From positions 124,001 through 188,000 of the forward strand of contig NZ_JRAA01000002.1 in the NCBI RefSeq assembly GCF_000787395.1: a stretch of DNA of 64,000 nucleotides, written 5' to 3'. Below, in pieces: positions 27,139 to 36,169 of this stretch. The notes under the pieces are model-generated. The model did not search any database, was not told the DNA's origin, and saw only the letters and a list, made by a program, of their open reading frames with translations. Made by a program: the position numbers and the translations under genes. This stretch comes from Solemya velum gill symbiont (GTDB taxonomy: Bacteria > Pseudomonadota > Gammaproteobacteria > Chromatiales > Chromatiaceae). Numbering within the stretch: the first letter of the stretch is position 1; each line of letters begins with the position of its first letter.

Positions 27139-27951
27139 ATGCCGGAACTGCCCGAAGTTGAAACAACAAAACGCGGCATCGAGCCATACCTGGAAGCAAA
27201 ACGCATCACAGATATCGTGGTGCGAAACGCTTCCTTGCGCCAGCCTGTTACTGCAAACATTGCCGAGTGCTGCAAGGGACAACGCATACTCTCTGTTTCC
27301 AGGCGTGGGAAATACCTGCTGATTGCCACAGCAAATGGCAATATCCTCATTCACCTGGGGATGTCAGGCAGCCTGCGCGTCGTACCTGCCAAAACGCCAG
27401 CGCAGAAGCATGATCATGTCGATCTTGTCGTTGGCAAGCAGGCCGTGCGTCTGCGTGATCCTCGACGTTTTGGCCTGTTTCTGTGGAGCGAAGAGGAGCT
27501 TGCTGAACACCCGTTACTTAAATACCTCGGTCCCGAGCCTCTCGATGATGCGTTCACAGGTGAGTATCTGTGGAAGATGTCGAGGAAGCGACGTGTTGCA
27601 ATCAAGAACTTCATCATGAACAGCCACATCGTTGTCGGAGTTGGCAATATCTACGCAAACGAGGCGCTGTTTATGTGTGGTATCCGCCCTACCCGCCAGG
27701 CAGGAATAATCTCAAGAGCCGACTACGAACGCCTGGCGACGAATATCAGGAGAGTACTTGAAGAGGCGATCAGGCAGGGAGGAACAACCCTGAAGGATTT
27801 CCGTAACGAGGAAGGTAAACCGGGTTATTTTGCGCAAGAACTGCAAGTGTATGGTCGTGCTGGTGAGGCGTGTAGCTGTTGTGGAGAAACAATCAGGAGC
27901 AAGGTGATTGGTCAACGTTCCAGTTTTTACTGCAGTAAGTGCCAGAAATAG
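27139..27951 (+). CDS. mutM: Formamidopyrimidine-DNA glycosylase
   Basis: Bifunctional DNA glycosylase/AP lyase that removes 8-oxoguanine and formamidopyrimidines. It begins MPELPEVETTKRG (catalytic Pro after Met removal, plus Glu), has HLGMSGSLRV, KN--MNSHIVVGVGNIYANEALF with the helix-two-turn-helix, and a C-terminal zinc finger CSCCGETIRSKVIGQRSSFYCSKC in two parts (about residues 244-267). Length 270 aa is normal. It is convergent with the ferredoxin gene; mutM, ferredoxin and coaD are commonly adjacent in gammaproteobacteria. Confidence 0.97.
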   Translation: MPELPEVETTKRGIEPYLEAKRITDIVVRNASLRQPVTANIAECCKGQRILSVSRRGKYLLIATANGNILIHLGMSGSLRVVPAKTPAQKHDHVDLVVGKQAVRLRDPRRFGLFLWSEEELAEHPLLKYLGPEPLDDAFTGEYLWKMSRKRRVAIKNFIMNSHIVVGVGNIYANEALFMCGIRPTRQAGIISRADYERLATNIRRVLEEAIRQGGTTLKDFRNEEGKPGYFAQELQVYGRAGEACSCCGETIRSKVIGQRSSFYCSKCQK

Positions 27952-27985
27952 TGCGACAGAGAAGTCACTCTGCCGCACTCGATAA

Positions 27986-28261
<276 letters not shown>

Positions 28262-28750
28262 TTACTCGGTTTCAATTGAATATTTATCTTTCAAAGCCGC
28301 TTCCACAACCGGATGGACAAGGCTTGAAACATCACCACCATGTGCCGCGACATTTCGTACCAGGCTTGAGGAGGTGAAAGTGTATCTCTCTGCCGGTGTC
28401 AGAAACATGGTCTCTATTTCCGGCGCCAGACGGCGGTTCATTCCCGCCAACTGGAATTCATGTTCGAAATCTGAAACTGCCCGCAAGCCACGCAGGATAA
28501 CCTCGGCACCTTCCGTCTTGGCCAAGTCCACCAGCAATCCACTGAATGACTTGACTTCAACGCTGTCGAATTCAGCCAGAACTGTTTTTGCAAGCTCAAC
28601 CCGTCTGTCGAGCGTACATGCGGGCTCTTTGCCGGCATTCAAGGCCACTGCGACAACGACCTTGTCAAACAGCCTGGTTGCGCGCCTGACAATATCTGTG
28701 TGTCCGTTGGTTATCGGGTCGAAAGTCCCGGGATAAATCGCTGTTATCAT
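28262..28750 (-). CDS. coaD: Phosphopantetheine adenylyltransferase
   Basis: Penultimate step of coenzyme A synthesis: 4'-phosphopantetheine + ATP to dephospho-CoA. Hallmarks are [20 protein letters not shown] with the nucleotidyltransferase TNGH motif, [20 protein letters not shown] and [19 protein letters not shown]. Length 162 aa is normal. It is followed by the ferredoxin gene on the same strand. Confidence 0.97.
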   Translation of the reverse strand: MITAIYPGTFDPITNGHTDIVRRATRLFDKVVVAVALNAGKEPACTLDRRVELAKTVLAEFDSVEVKSFSGLLVDLAKTEGAEVILRGLRAVSDFEHEFQLAGMNRRLAPEIETMFLTPAERYTFTSSSLVRNVAAHGGDVSSLVHPVVEAALKDKYSIETE

Positions 28751-28835
28751 CGAAAATCGTCCATTTTCAGGAGCGGCTATTTTAGCCTAAAAATGATGCT
28801 GCGTCCTGAGGTACCTCTGCCCTATTCCCTCTGAC

Positions 28836-29159
28836 TTAGTCAGCGAATCTGGCTGCAATCGCACTGATCTCTCTTGCCAGCTCGAAATCAAGACCAGTAA
28901 TTGTGCCAATCTCGTGGGTGGTCAGCTGTATATCGACAGTTTTATAGACGTTGCTCCACTCCGGGTGATGATTCATGCGCTCTGCAACCAGCGCAACCTG
29001 GGTCATAAAACCGAATGCAGTGACAAAATCACTGAATTGATAGCGGTTCTCCAGCGTCTGCCCCACGATTGTCCATTCACCCGTCTCATCATTCAGGGCA
29101 AGCAGTGCTGCCTCTATATCGTCAGAGTGCATTGGTTGGGTGTGATCACTCGTCGTCAT
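28836..29159 (-). CDS. phhB: Pterin-4a-carbinolamine dehydratase
   Basis: Small enzyme (107 aa) that recycles the pterin cofactor of aromatic amino acid hydroxylases and can also act as a transcription co-factor. The diagnostic motif is ERMNHHPEWSNVYKTVDIQL followed by T-LD. Its start overlaps the stop of the DUF255 gene by 4 bases, suggesting one transcript. No phenylalanine hydroxylase gene is adjacent, so the pterin partner may lie elsewhere. Confidence 0.93.
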   Translation of the reverse strand: MTTSDHTQPMHSDDIEAALLALNDETGEWTIVGQTLENRYQFSDFVTAFGFMTQVALVAERMNHHPEWSNVYKTVDIQLTTHEIGTITGLDFELAREISAIAARFAD

Positions 29160-30955
29160 GGTTTTGCCTCCGTAGTGAATTGTCGCGCCGCTAACAGGTG
29201 TCCCGGATACCAGAATGGTTCATTTGCAATCGCTGTCAGTTGCCTGCTGTATGCCCGCTGAAGTGATTTATCGTTACCACCAAGTGATATCAGGACAGCA
29301 GCCGGTGACGGCATCGGTGCCCCCTGGAGAGCGCCAGCACCACCCGGGGCCGGAATCAGCATTGCATCACTTGCATGCCATCCTGCACTATCAAAATAGC
29401 GTGACCATGCCACCTCGGCTATTTTATCGGATTTTTCACTGAATTCATTAATATTACTCAATTTCCACGCCTTTTTAAGCCCTTCAGCAACGTAGGCATA
29501 ATCTGCCAGTGCCGCACTTCCTACTGGTGTCGATCCATCCATGGAACGGGATAAGTTTTCACCATCCCAGGAACGCAACAGCCAACGAGCAAGGCTCACT
29601 GCTGCATTTGAATAACGTCTCTCACCGGTCAGCAGTCCAAGTTCGCTGAAGGCAGAGAGCATCAGGCCGTTCCATGCTGTCAATTGCTTGTTGTCCTCGG
29701 GCGGGGAATTTCTGCGTCGCTCACCAAGCAGACGCTGCCTGACCCGCTCCTGCAATCGCAAGGCTTCGTCTTCACCTATCTCCAGCTGTGATGCAACCGC
29801 CTCAATCGTCAGTAGCTCTGTTGGTAACTGTTCATCACTCCCTGCTGTCTCCAGTCCCCAGCGTTGCGCTGCAAATTTTTTCTCATCTTCATTGAGAAGA
29901 GTCGAAAGCTTGTCTGCACTCCACAGGTAGCTACCCCCTTCCACGTCGTGTTGATCAACAGCAGAGAGGCTGGAGATGTAACCACCACTGCGCCCACGCA
30001 TAGACTTCAGCACAAAATCAGCGGTTTCAGTTGCGATCTGGATATAGTCCGGACGTTCCAGGCGTTTAGCTGCAAGCAGGTAAAGGCGAACCATCTGCGC
30101 CTGCGTATAGAGCATCTTCTCGTAGTGCGGTATTTTCCATGCCGGATCGATGGTGTAGCGGAAAAAACCACCTGCAAGATGGTCACGTAATCCCTGCTGT
30201 ACCATCTGGTCAAGTGTCAGCTCAAGAAATTCTGCGAGATGCGTATCCTTCCTGGTGGTATTCACAGTCAGCAGAGCCGTTAACTGCGGTGCCATCGGAA
30301 ATTGATTCTGCTGGCCAAACCCACCCTGCAGTTCGTTCGCCAACGACATGGCATCATGAATAAAGCGGGTCTCGACACTCTTTACAGTAATATCCCCTGC
30401 CGGCTGCTCTTCACCTGCGAGATACATCTGCTCATAAGCCTCGCGTGCAAGTTTTTTAAGTTGCAACGACTCCTGCTGCCAGCGCGCATCAATCCGTGTC
30501 AGTGCAGTCATTAGCTGCTTACGCGGTGCGTAGGTAAAACCTGTCACCGGATAACCTTCAGGAGTCATGATGACATGCAGCGGCCAACCTCCGGCACCCC
30601 TGGTGCGTTCAACAAAATTGATCAGGTAACTATCCAGGGCAGGTTCCAGTTCACGATCAATCTTCACCGGAATGAACAAGCTGTTGATGAGCTTTGCTAC
30701 TTCGTCGTTGACAAAACTCTCGCGGTGCATGACATGACACCAGTGACAGGAGAAGTATCCGCTGGAGATAAACAGGGGCTTGTTGCTCTTGCGTGCTGCA
30801 TCCAAGGCCTGCTGTCCCCATGGATGCCAGTCAATTGGATCATCTCCATGCAGCGCCAGGTATGGTGAGGAATGACCCTTAAGTTGATTTGCCTGCAGTG
30901 CAGATGAGAGCAGCAGCAAGCTTGCAGCAATAGTGATAACGATTTTGTATTTCAT
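29156..30955 (-). CDS. Exported thioredoxin-domain protein, DUF255/YyaL family
   Basis: 599 aa. Unlike the usual cytoplasmic YyaL proteins it opens with a signal peptide (MKYKIVITIAASLLLLSSAL then QA-N). A thioredoxin-like domain follows, with the family motif FSSGYFSCHWCHVMHRESF-type region (SCHWCHVM, about residues 68-75), then GGWPLHVIMTPEG and an alpha/alpha six-barrel-like C-terminal domain (WNGLMLSAFSELG). It lacks the cellobiose-epimerase catalytic signatures I would need to name an activity. It is co-transcribed with phhB. The export signal is the odd point. Confidence 0.85.
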   Translation of the reverse strand: MKYKIVITIAASLLLLSSALQANQLKGHSSPYLALHGDDPIDWHPWGQQALDAARKSNKPLFISSGYFSCHWCHVMHRESFVNDEVAKLINSLFIPVKIDRELEPALDSYLINFVERTRGAGGWPLHVIMTPEGYPVTGFTYAPRKQLMTALTRIDARWQQESLQLKKLAREAYEQMYLAGEEQPAGDITVKSVETRFIHDAMSLANELQGGFGQQNQFPMAPQLTALLTVNTTRKDTHLAEFLELTLDQMVQQGLRDHLAGGFFRYTIDPAWKIPHYEKMLYTQAQMVRLYLLAAKRLERPDYIQIATETADFVLKSMRGRSGGYISSLSAVDQHDVEGGSYLWSADKLSTLLNEDEKKFAAQRWGLETAGSDEQLPTELLTIEAVASQLEIGEDEALRLQERVRQRLLGERRRNSPPEDNKQLTAWNGLMLSAFSELGLLTGERRYSNAAVSLARWLLRSWDGENLSRSMDGSTPVGSAALADYAYVAEGLKKAWKLSNINEFSEKSDKIAEVAWSRYFDSAGWHASDAMLIPAPGGAGALQGAPMPSPAAVLISLGGNDKSLQRAYSRQLTAIANEPFWYPGHLLAARQFTTEAKP

Positions 30956-31012
30956 ACTGCAAGCTTACTGCAAGATGGCTTGTGGGAATACCGGGTCGAG
31001 TGTAGTGGTTAG

Positions 31013-31138
31013 TTCGTCATCCCTGGCTTGAACCGGAATCTGGCCATTGTGCAGCATTCAGATCCCCGCATTCGACCGCCATGGATGGCGGAAGTGTCAG
31101 TGTTGCAGGAGCAAAACACTGACCGCGGGGATGACGAA
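31013..31138. repeat. REP-like element with 11-bp terminal inverted repeats
   Basis: TTCGTCATCCC (31013-31023) and GGGATGACGAA (31128-31138) are perfect inverted repeats bounding 126 bases. Inside is a second hairpin, GTCAGTGTT (31096-31104) with AACACTGAC (31115-31123). The CGTCATCCC + GGCTTGA pattern is shared with 20299-20331. No coding sequence is contained in it. Confidence 0.7.
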
Positions 31139-31166
31139 GCAACAGCAGGCAGCGACTATAAAATTA

Positions 31167-31751
31167 TCAGTCGAGATCTTCGCTCAATGAATCACGGATA
31201 TTGGCAGGAATCGGTGAAACTGAAATATTGTAGTGATCATGATCAATGCCGCCGTTGATAGCTGCACCCTGCTTGGCGGCTGCTGCCATCTCGGGGGTCA
31301 GTTCGAAACGCATGAAGTGCACGGCAGAGGTCTTGTCGGCCTCGGTACGCTCAAGATCTTCATCGGCAATTGCATACACCTTGTCGAAACCCTCAACTTG
31401 CATCCAGGTCTTGTCCTCGATACCAACCAGTTTCTCGAGTGCCTTGCGGCGCTCCTCGACATCACCATACTCAATCATGAAGGTTGCTTTCCAGTTGCAA
31501 CCATCCGGAACCAGGGGGTTGTAGGCATCAAGCTCTTCCTCGATACCCGCCTTCTCGAAGATTTTCTCGATGCGCAGCATCTCCTGTACCTGGTATTTCA
31601 TGGTCAGGTAATCTTCAAAATAGAGTGTGGCGTGCTCACCGATCGCGAGCGCGCGGTTTTTCTTGTGTTGCAGTACCTCTGCCCTGAAAGTCGGACGGGC
31701 TTCTGCGTATTCTTCAAGTGAGTAGAGTGTTTCGCGGGATAATTTTTGCAT
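31167..31751 (-). CDS. DUF3501 family protein
   Basis: 194-aa protein of the DUF3501 family: it opens with SRETLYSLEEYAEARPTFRA, has RALAIGEHATLYFEDYLTMKY and QVQEMLRIEKIFE, and ends with a FMRFELTPEMAAAAKQG segment. Function is unknown, but the family is consistently encoded beside rubrerythrin and CCG-type iron-sulfur proteins, as it is here, and an oxidative-stress or redox role is usually inferred. It is the third gene of this run. Confidence 0.92.
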   Translation of the reverse strand: MQKLSRETLYSLEEYAEARPTFRAEVLQHKKNRALAIGEHATLYFEDYLTMKYQVQEMLRIEKIFEKAGIEEELDAYNPLVPDGCNWKATFMIEYGDVEERRKALEKLVGIEDKTWMQVEGFDKVYAIADEDLERTEADKTSAVHFMRFELTPEMAAAAKQGAAINGGIDHDHYNISVSPIPANIRDSLSEDLD

Positions 31752-31822
31752 CAGTATTCAGTCGTGGGTAATTGATAGTCTATACACCGGAACTCCTGCA
31801 GGAGCCCCGGCGTCTCTACATG

Positions 31823-33145
31823 TCAGATTCCGTATGCCTTACGGATCAGTGAAATCGGATGTTCCGGATCACCATCGTCAGCAAGCGTATTTGAAATGTG
31901 TTGTGCCGCCATGACACAGTCCGAGGTGTAATGATCCGCCTCTGACTGGGTGACCTTTTTGGCGACCGGACGCGCGATTTTCATCGATACGTCATGAAAC
32001 TCTTTCTTCACTGCATATGTGCCATCATGTCCGGAACAACGCTCAATGGTATCGACTGATGTATCCGGAATCAGCTCCAGCAGTTCACGTGTCTTGGGAC
32101 CGATACGCTGTACACGCTGATGACAGGCAACATGCCAGGCAACTTTTCCCAGCGGCTGTTTGAAATCTGTTTTCAGCTTGCCGTGCTTGTGGCGCAGCAT
32201 GAGATACTCGAACGGGTCAAACATCGCTTCTGCAACTTTTGCGACATCCGCATCATCAGGAAACATCAACGGCAGTTCCTGTTTGAACATCAATACACAT
32301 GAGGGCACTGGTGCGACCAGGTCCCAGCCTGCATCGACCATTTTTACCATTGCCGGGATATTCACCTCTTTGGCAGCAGCAACCGCCTCGAGATCACCAA
32401 GCTCAAGCTTGGGCATTCCGCAGCACTGCTCTTTTTCAAGCAGGGTAACCGGAATCTCATTATGTTCAAATACGGCTTTCAGATCCTCACCGCTTGAAGG
32501 CGCATTGTAGTTACCGTAACAGGTAGCGAAAAGTGCAACCTTACCCTTTGTCGGACCGGCCTCTTCGCCTTGCGCCGAATCATTTTTCGAGAGGCGCTTG
32601 CGCAGGGTTGAACTGTGATATTCAGGCAGTTTCGCGCGAGCATCAACACCCAGGGTGTTTTCTATCAGCTTGCGCGTTGAGCTGTTTTTGTTAACGGAGT
32701 TAACAATACCGGCAACAACAGGGATACCGGCAAGTTTTCCGATCGTGTCGGTACTTGAGAGCAGTTTGTCACGGAATGTGGCACCCTCCTCACGGAACTT
32801 GACTGCCTTGGCACGCAGCATGACGTGCGGAAAATCAAGATCCCATTCGTGCGGGGGAACGTAGGGACACTTGGTCAGGAAGCAGAGATCACACAGGTAG
32901 CAGTGATCAACAACCTTCCAGTAATCATCCTTGGCAACGCCATCAACCTCGAAGGTATCTGATTCATCAACCAGGTCAAAGAGTGTCGGAAACGCATGAC
33001 ACAGGCTGACACAGCGTCGACAGCCGTGGCATATATCATAGACGCGCTCCAGCTCTTTAAAGAGATCTTCCTTATCGTAGAACTTCTCATCCTGCCAATT
33101 CAGCGGGTGGCGTGTTGGCGCCTCAAGGCTTCCCTCGCGTGACAT
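31823..33145 (-). CDS. Iron-sulfur CCG-domain oxidoreductase (GlpC/HdrD-like)
   Basis: N-terminal pair of 4Fe-4S motifs, CHGCRRCVSLC and CYLCDLCFLTKC, followed by two CCG cysteine-rich domains (EQCCGMPKLELGDLE; CHQRVQRIGPKTRELL and ERCSGHDGTYAV). This is the heterodisulfide-reductase subunit type, related to GlpC. It was assigned start ATG 33145 because GAGGT precedes it; the open frame extends to a TTG at 33163. It is flanked by rubrerythrin and DUF3501 genes on the same strand, a known gene set, and may pass electrons to rubrerythrin. Confidence 0.92.
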   Translation of the reverse strand: MSREGSLEAPTRHPLNWQDEKFYDKEDLFKELERVYDICHGCRRCVSLCHAFPTLFDLVDESDTFEVDGVAKDDYWKVVDHCYLCDLCFLTKCPYVPPHEWDLDFPHVMLRAKAVKFREEGATFRDKLLSSTDTIGKLAGIPVVAGIVNSVNKNSSTRKLIENTLGVDARAKLPEYHSSTLRKRLSKNDSAQGEEAGPTKGKVALFATCYGNYNAPSSGEDLKAVFEHNEIPVTLLEKEQCCGMPKLELGDLEAVAAAKEVNIPAMVKMVDAGWDLVAPVPSCVLMFKQELPLMFPDDADVAKVAEAMFDPFEYLMLRHKHGKLKTDFKQPLGKVAWHVACHQRVQRIGPKTRELLELIPDTSVDTIERCSGHDGTYAVKKEFHDVSMKIARPVAKKVTQSEADHYTSDCVMAAQHISNTLADDGDPEHPISLIRKAYGI

Positions 33146-33221
33146 CGTATCGACCTCGCACAATATAAATTCTGTATTTATGGAGGCTCCTCACCAGTAA
33201 GGTGAGGAGCACTTCAATGGA

Positions 33222-33641
33222 TTAACCGTCGAGGTTATCCAGTGCTTTCTGGAAGCGGTTAGCGTGTGAACGCTCGGCTTTCGCAAGGGTTTCGAACCAG
33301 TCAGCAATTTCGTCGTGACCTTCGTCACGTGCATCTTTTGCCATACCCGGATACATATCAGTGTACTCGTGAGTCTCACCGGCGATTGAAGCCTTCAGGT
33401 TGTCAGAAGTGCTACCGATTGGCAGACCGGTTGCCGGATCACCAACCTCTTCGAGGTACTCAAGGTGGCCGTGTGCGTGACCTGTTTCGCCTTCCGCAGT
33501 TGAACGGAATACAGCTGCAACATCGTTGTAACCCTCGATGTCGGCTTTTGATGCGAAGTAGAGATAACGACGGTTTGCCTGGGACTCACCGGCGAAGGCG
33601 TCCTTCAGGTGCTGTTCTGTCTTTGAACCTTTCAGTGACAT
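33222..33641 (-). CDS. Rubrerythrin-family ferritin-like protein (no rubredoxin domain)
   Basis: 139-aa di-iron protein: the ferritin-like four-helix region contains the metal-ligand glutamate/histidine pairs AGESQANRRYLYFASKAD, STAEGETGHAHGHLEYL, SIAGETHEY and AKAERSHANRF. The C-terminal rubredoxin domain of classical rubrerythrin is missing, so it depends on an external electron donor, perhaps the next gene's product. Peroxide reduction is the expected role. Start ATG 33641 is supported by GAGGAACAAG; the frame continues upstream without a good N-terminus. Confidence 0.92.
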   Translation of the reverse strand: MSLKGSKTEQHLKDAFAGESQANRRYLYFASKADIEGYNDVAAVFRSTAEGETGHAHGHLEYLEEVGDPATGLPIGSTSDNLKASIAGETHEYTDMYPGMAKDARDEGHDEIADWFETLAKAERSHANRFQKALDNLDG

Positions 33642-33853
33642 AACTTGTTCCTCGATTGTTTTATTGTGATTAATCATCCAGAACCACTCTGGATACCCAT
33701 GAATATGTCGCCCTGTTGATATTCTGCAAATCGCGATTGAAAACCGGACTTAAATCAGGGACAGAAGTAAGTTTACCCCTTATGAAAATTATTTTAATTG
33801 ATTATCTTAACGCAACCGATAGTTATTATTTATTCATGCGGAAATGAAAACGC

Positions 33854-33877
33854 ATGAACACCGGCAGCGATGTTCAT
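33854..33877 (-). terminator. Hairpin after the SMC-like gene
   Basis: ATGAACA (33854-33860) and TGTTCAT (33871-33877) form a 7-bp stem with a 10-base loop, 29 bases beyond the end of the SMC-like gene. There is no long T-run, so it is only a possible terminator. Confidence 0.3.
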
Positions 33878-33905
33878 ACGTCAATCTGTGGCCCTGAAAA
33901 GAGAA

Positions 33906-35741
33906 TCAGGCGATGAGTTCAGTCGCCGTGCGGTCGATTTCGATACACATGGCGAATTGCTGCGGATGCTCGGCAAATTCCTGTGCAATAACAAATATTT
34001 GTGGCAACTGTCTAAAGCCAGTTAGACCATTGAGTCCAGCCTGCGTACGCTCTGCATCAAAGAATGCAAAAGGCTCATCGAGGAACAGGAACTGGTCACC
34101 CTTGACGCAATCGCGAGCCAGGGCCTGGGAGATGACGAGACGCACCGACAAAAGAATCTGGCGCTGTGTTCCACTCGAAACCTCATCAAAAACCATGAAG
34201 TCACCCTTCTCCGTCGACAGCACCTCGACATTCAGATTATCGTCGAGCTTGATGTGCTCATAACGACCCTGGGTCAGCATCGGCAGCAGCTGGGCTGTGC
34301 GCTCGCGGACTTCACGATTGAAAGCAGTGGCAAGATTCTCTGTTGCACCATCAAGGAGTGAGATCGCCGTCTTCAGTACCTTGAGCTGATGATTACTGTG
34401 CTCGAGAGCCTGCTCGTGGCCACCCTGCTCAAAGCGCAGACCATCAACAATCTTGGTGCGCTGCTCTTCCTTGTTGATCTGCTCTACCATTTCTGCAGCG
34501 AGTTCCGACTCTGCCTTGCTGACCTCGTTCAACCAGGTCACCTCAAGCTCGGACGCCTCACGTATATTGTCGATCTTTGCCTGTTGGCGCGCCATCTTGT
34601 GGCGCAGGTTTTGCGCCTCTGCATCGTCGATGGCCACGTCGATCGCACTGGCCGGAATATCGAGAAGAGCGAGATCATATCCACTTGCACGATGTTGCTG
34701 AACCTTTTCAAGCCCTTCCAGGTAGCCACTGGTCACGACAGAGAAATGCGCAATGCGGTATTTCGCCGTCATTTCCCGAATCCACAGGATAAATGCAATC
34801 AGGCCGAGACCTGCAGCTGCATAAACCAGGTATTGATAGTGACCTGAACCAAGCTGAACACTCTGCTTCAATTGCTCGGCAACACCAGTCACCATCTCGT
34901 TACTGCCAAGGTAGGCAAGCGCAAACCAGAGGAGAGCGGCAACTGCACCGGGTAAAAGGAAAGCCATCTGCAGCAAGCGACTGCGGAATCTCGCTCCGAT
35001 TGCCTGCTTGTATTTTTCCAGCTCAACCAGGTAAGCAGCACTCTTCTGACCAAGATCGATCGCCTGTTGCTGACATCTCGTTGTCGACTCCAGCAACGCA
35101 CCGCGGCGCTTCTGCATTTCCTCGAGTTGTCCGGGTACGACACCGAGTGCTTCGATCTCTCCCTGCAGGCGAATATGGTTATCGTCAGCCTCGACCATGA
35201 TGCCTTTATGGCGTTCGATCTCGTTTTGAAATTCGTCACGCAGCTGCTCCAGCGGCAATACACCTGCTATCGACTTGACCGCGTCACTGTGAGGATGCGG
35301 AGCAGAAATCTCGCGCTGTGCAAGATAGAAGGATTCAACATACTCGGGATAACCGAGTCCGATCAACTGCTGGATCATTGCAGTGACGGTATCGTTACCG
35401 CGTGCCAGGATGTTATCCGGATCTGATGTCTTGACCAGGCGTGCACCCTGCGTCAGGTTTTTGTCGATATGACGTGTCACTTCGTATTCAGTGCCATCGC
35501 CGACAACGAATCCGAGTGTCACCTGGCATGCGTTCTCACCCCAGCGGATAATTTTTGTCAGGTGATCTTCATCGAGAGAGAAAGTACGTCCGAAGAGTGC
35601 GTAACAGATGGTCTCGCCGATGGTACTTTTTCCAGATTCATTCGAGCCACTGATACCGATAAGGCCCAGGCGCGGGAGATCATCGAGTTGCAGACGGGCA
35701 TACTTGAGAACATTCTCCGCCCGCAGGTGAGTAATAATCAA
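33906..35741 (-). CDS. Rad50/SbcC-like ATPase with a membrane hairpin in the coiled coil
   Basis: 611 aa. N-terminal ABC-ATPase half with Walker A GSNESGKST (32-40) and Q-loop region; a coiled-coil arm (about 165-250); two strongly hydrophobic segments, MAFLLPGAVAALLWFALAYL (259-278) and YLVYAAAGLGLIAFILWI (304-321), with a 25-residue loop; a returning coiled coil (about 340-470); and the C-terminal ATPase half with signature SSGTQRQ (522-528) and Walker B FLFLDEP (551-557). The H-loop histidine is replaced by Q (VIAQEF). It starts at TTG 35741, overlapping the upstream stop (TTGA). No SbcD-type nuclease gene is next to it. Confidence 0.85.
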   Translation of the reverse strand: MIITHLRAENVLKYARLQLDDLPRLGLIGISGSNESGKSTIGETICYALFGRTFSLDEDHLTKIIRWGENACQVTLGFVVGDGTEYEVTRHIDKNLTQGARLVKTSDPDNILARGNDTVTAMIQQLIGLGYPEYVESFYLAQREISAPHPHSDAVKSIAGVLPLEQLRDEFQNEIERHKGIMVEADDNHIRLQGEIEALGVVPGQLEEMQKRRGALLESTTRCQQQAIDLGQKSAAYLVELEKYKQAIGARFRSRLLQMAFLLPGAVAALLWFALAYLGSNEMVTGVAEQLKQSVQLGSGHYQYLVYAAAGLGLIAFILWIREMTAKYRIAHFSVVTSGYLEGLEKVQQHRASGYDLALLDIPASAIDVAIDDAEAQNLRHKMARQQAKIDNIREASELEVTWLNEVSKAESELAAEMVEQINKEEQRTKIVDGLRFEQGGHEQALEHSNHQLKVLKTAISLLDGATENLATAFNREVRERTAQLLPMLTQGRYEHIKLDDNLNVEVLSTEKGDFMVFDEVSSGTQRQILLSVRLVISQALARDCVKGDQFLFLDEPFAFFDAERTQAGLNGLTGFRQLPQIFVIAQEFAEHPQQFAMCIEIDRTATELIA

Positions 35742-35968
35742 AGCACGTCCTCCACCAGCATACTGCGCAGACGATGCACCGTCATATCCACAGCCTCATC
35801 AAAGAGGCGGACATTAAATTCGTTATCGGTGCTCATCAAGTGCTCTTTTTCCTGTGACGCGTGATGAAGAAAGGCATTGATCTCTTTCGGATTATCCTGT
35901 TCTGAAGAGACGCCGTACAAGGTAGCAAGCGTCTCTTTAAGCGACTTTTCGGATTGATCCTGATCCAT
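35738..35968 (-). CDS. Small acidic protein coupled to the SMC-like ATPase, 76 aa
   Basis: Soluble acidic protein with a strong ribosome site (GGAGAAG before the ATG). It is predicted mostly helical (EKSLKETLATLYGVSSEQ, EINAFLHHASQEKEHL, LFDEAVDMTVHRLRSML). The frame is open to a GTG at 35989. I do not recognise a family. Its stop overlaps the TTG start of the ATPase gene by 4 bases, implying that the ATPase is translated by coupling and that the two products work together. Confidence 0.75.
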   Translation of the reverse strand: MDQDQSEKSLKETLATLYGVSSEQDNPKEINAFLHHASQEKEHLMSTDNEFNVRLFDEAVDMTVHRLRSMLVEDVL

Positions 35969-36169
35969 TTTTTCTTCTCCGGATTGCACTAAATGGGGGA
36001 ATATTATAAATCATTAATACACTGCTTTTCCCGGAATTTACTTGCGGAAAGAAAATCCCTGCTAAATGATGCCCTTACCTCCGGATTGCAGCCTGAATCA
36101 AGCACAGCAGATTCGAAAGTCAGAACAGATTTCAGGTAAGAGTTGCCTGCCACTGTCAACTTGCAGGAG

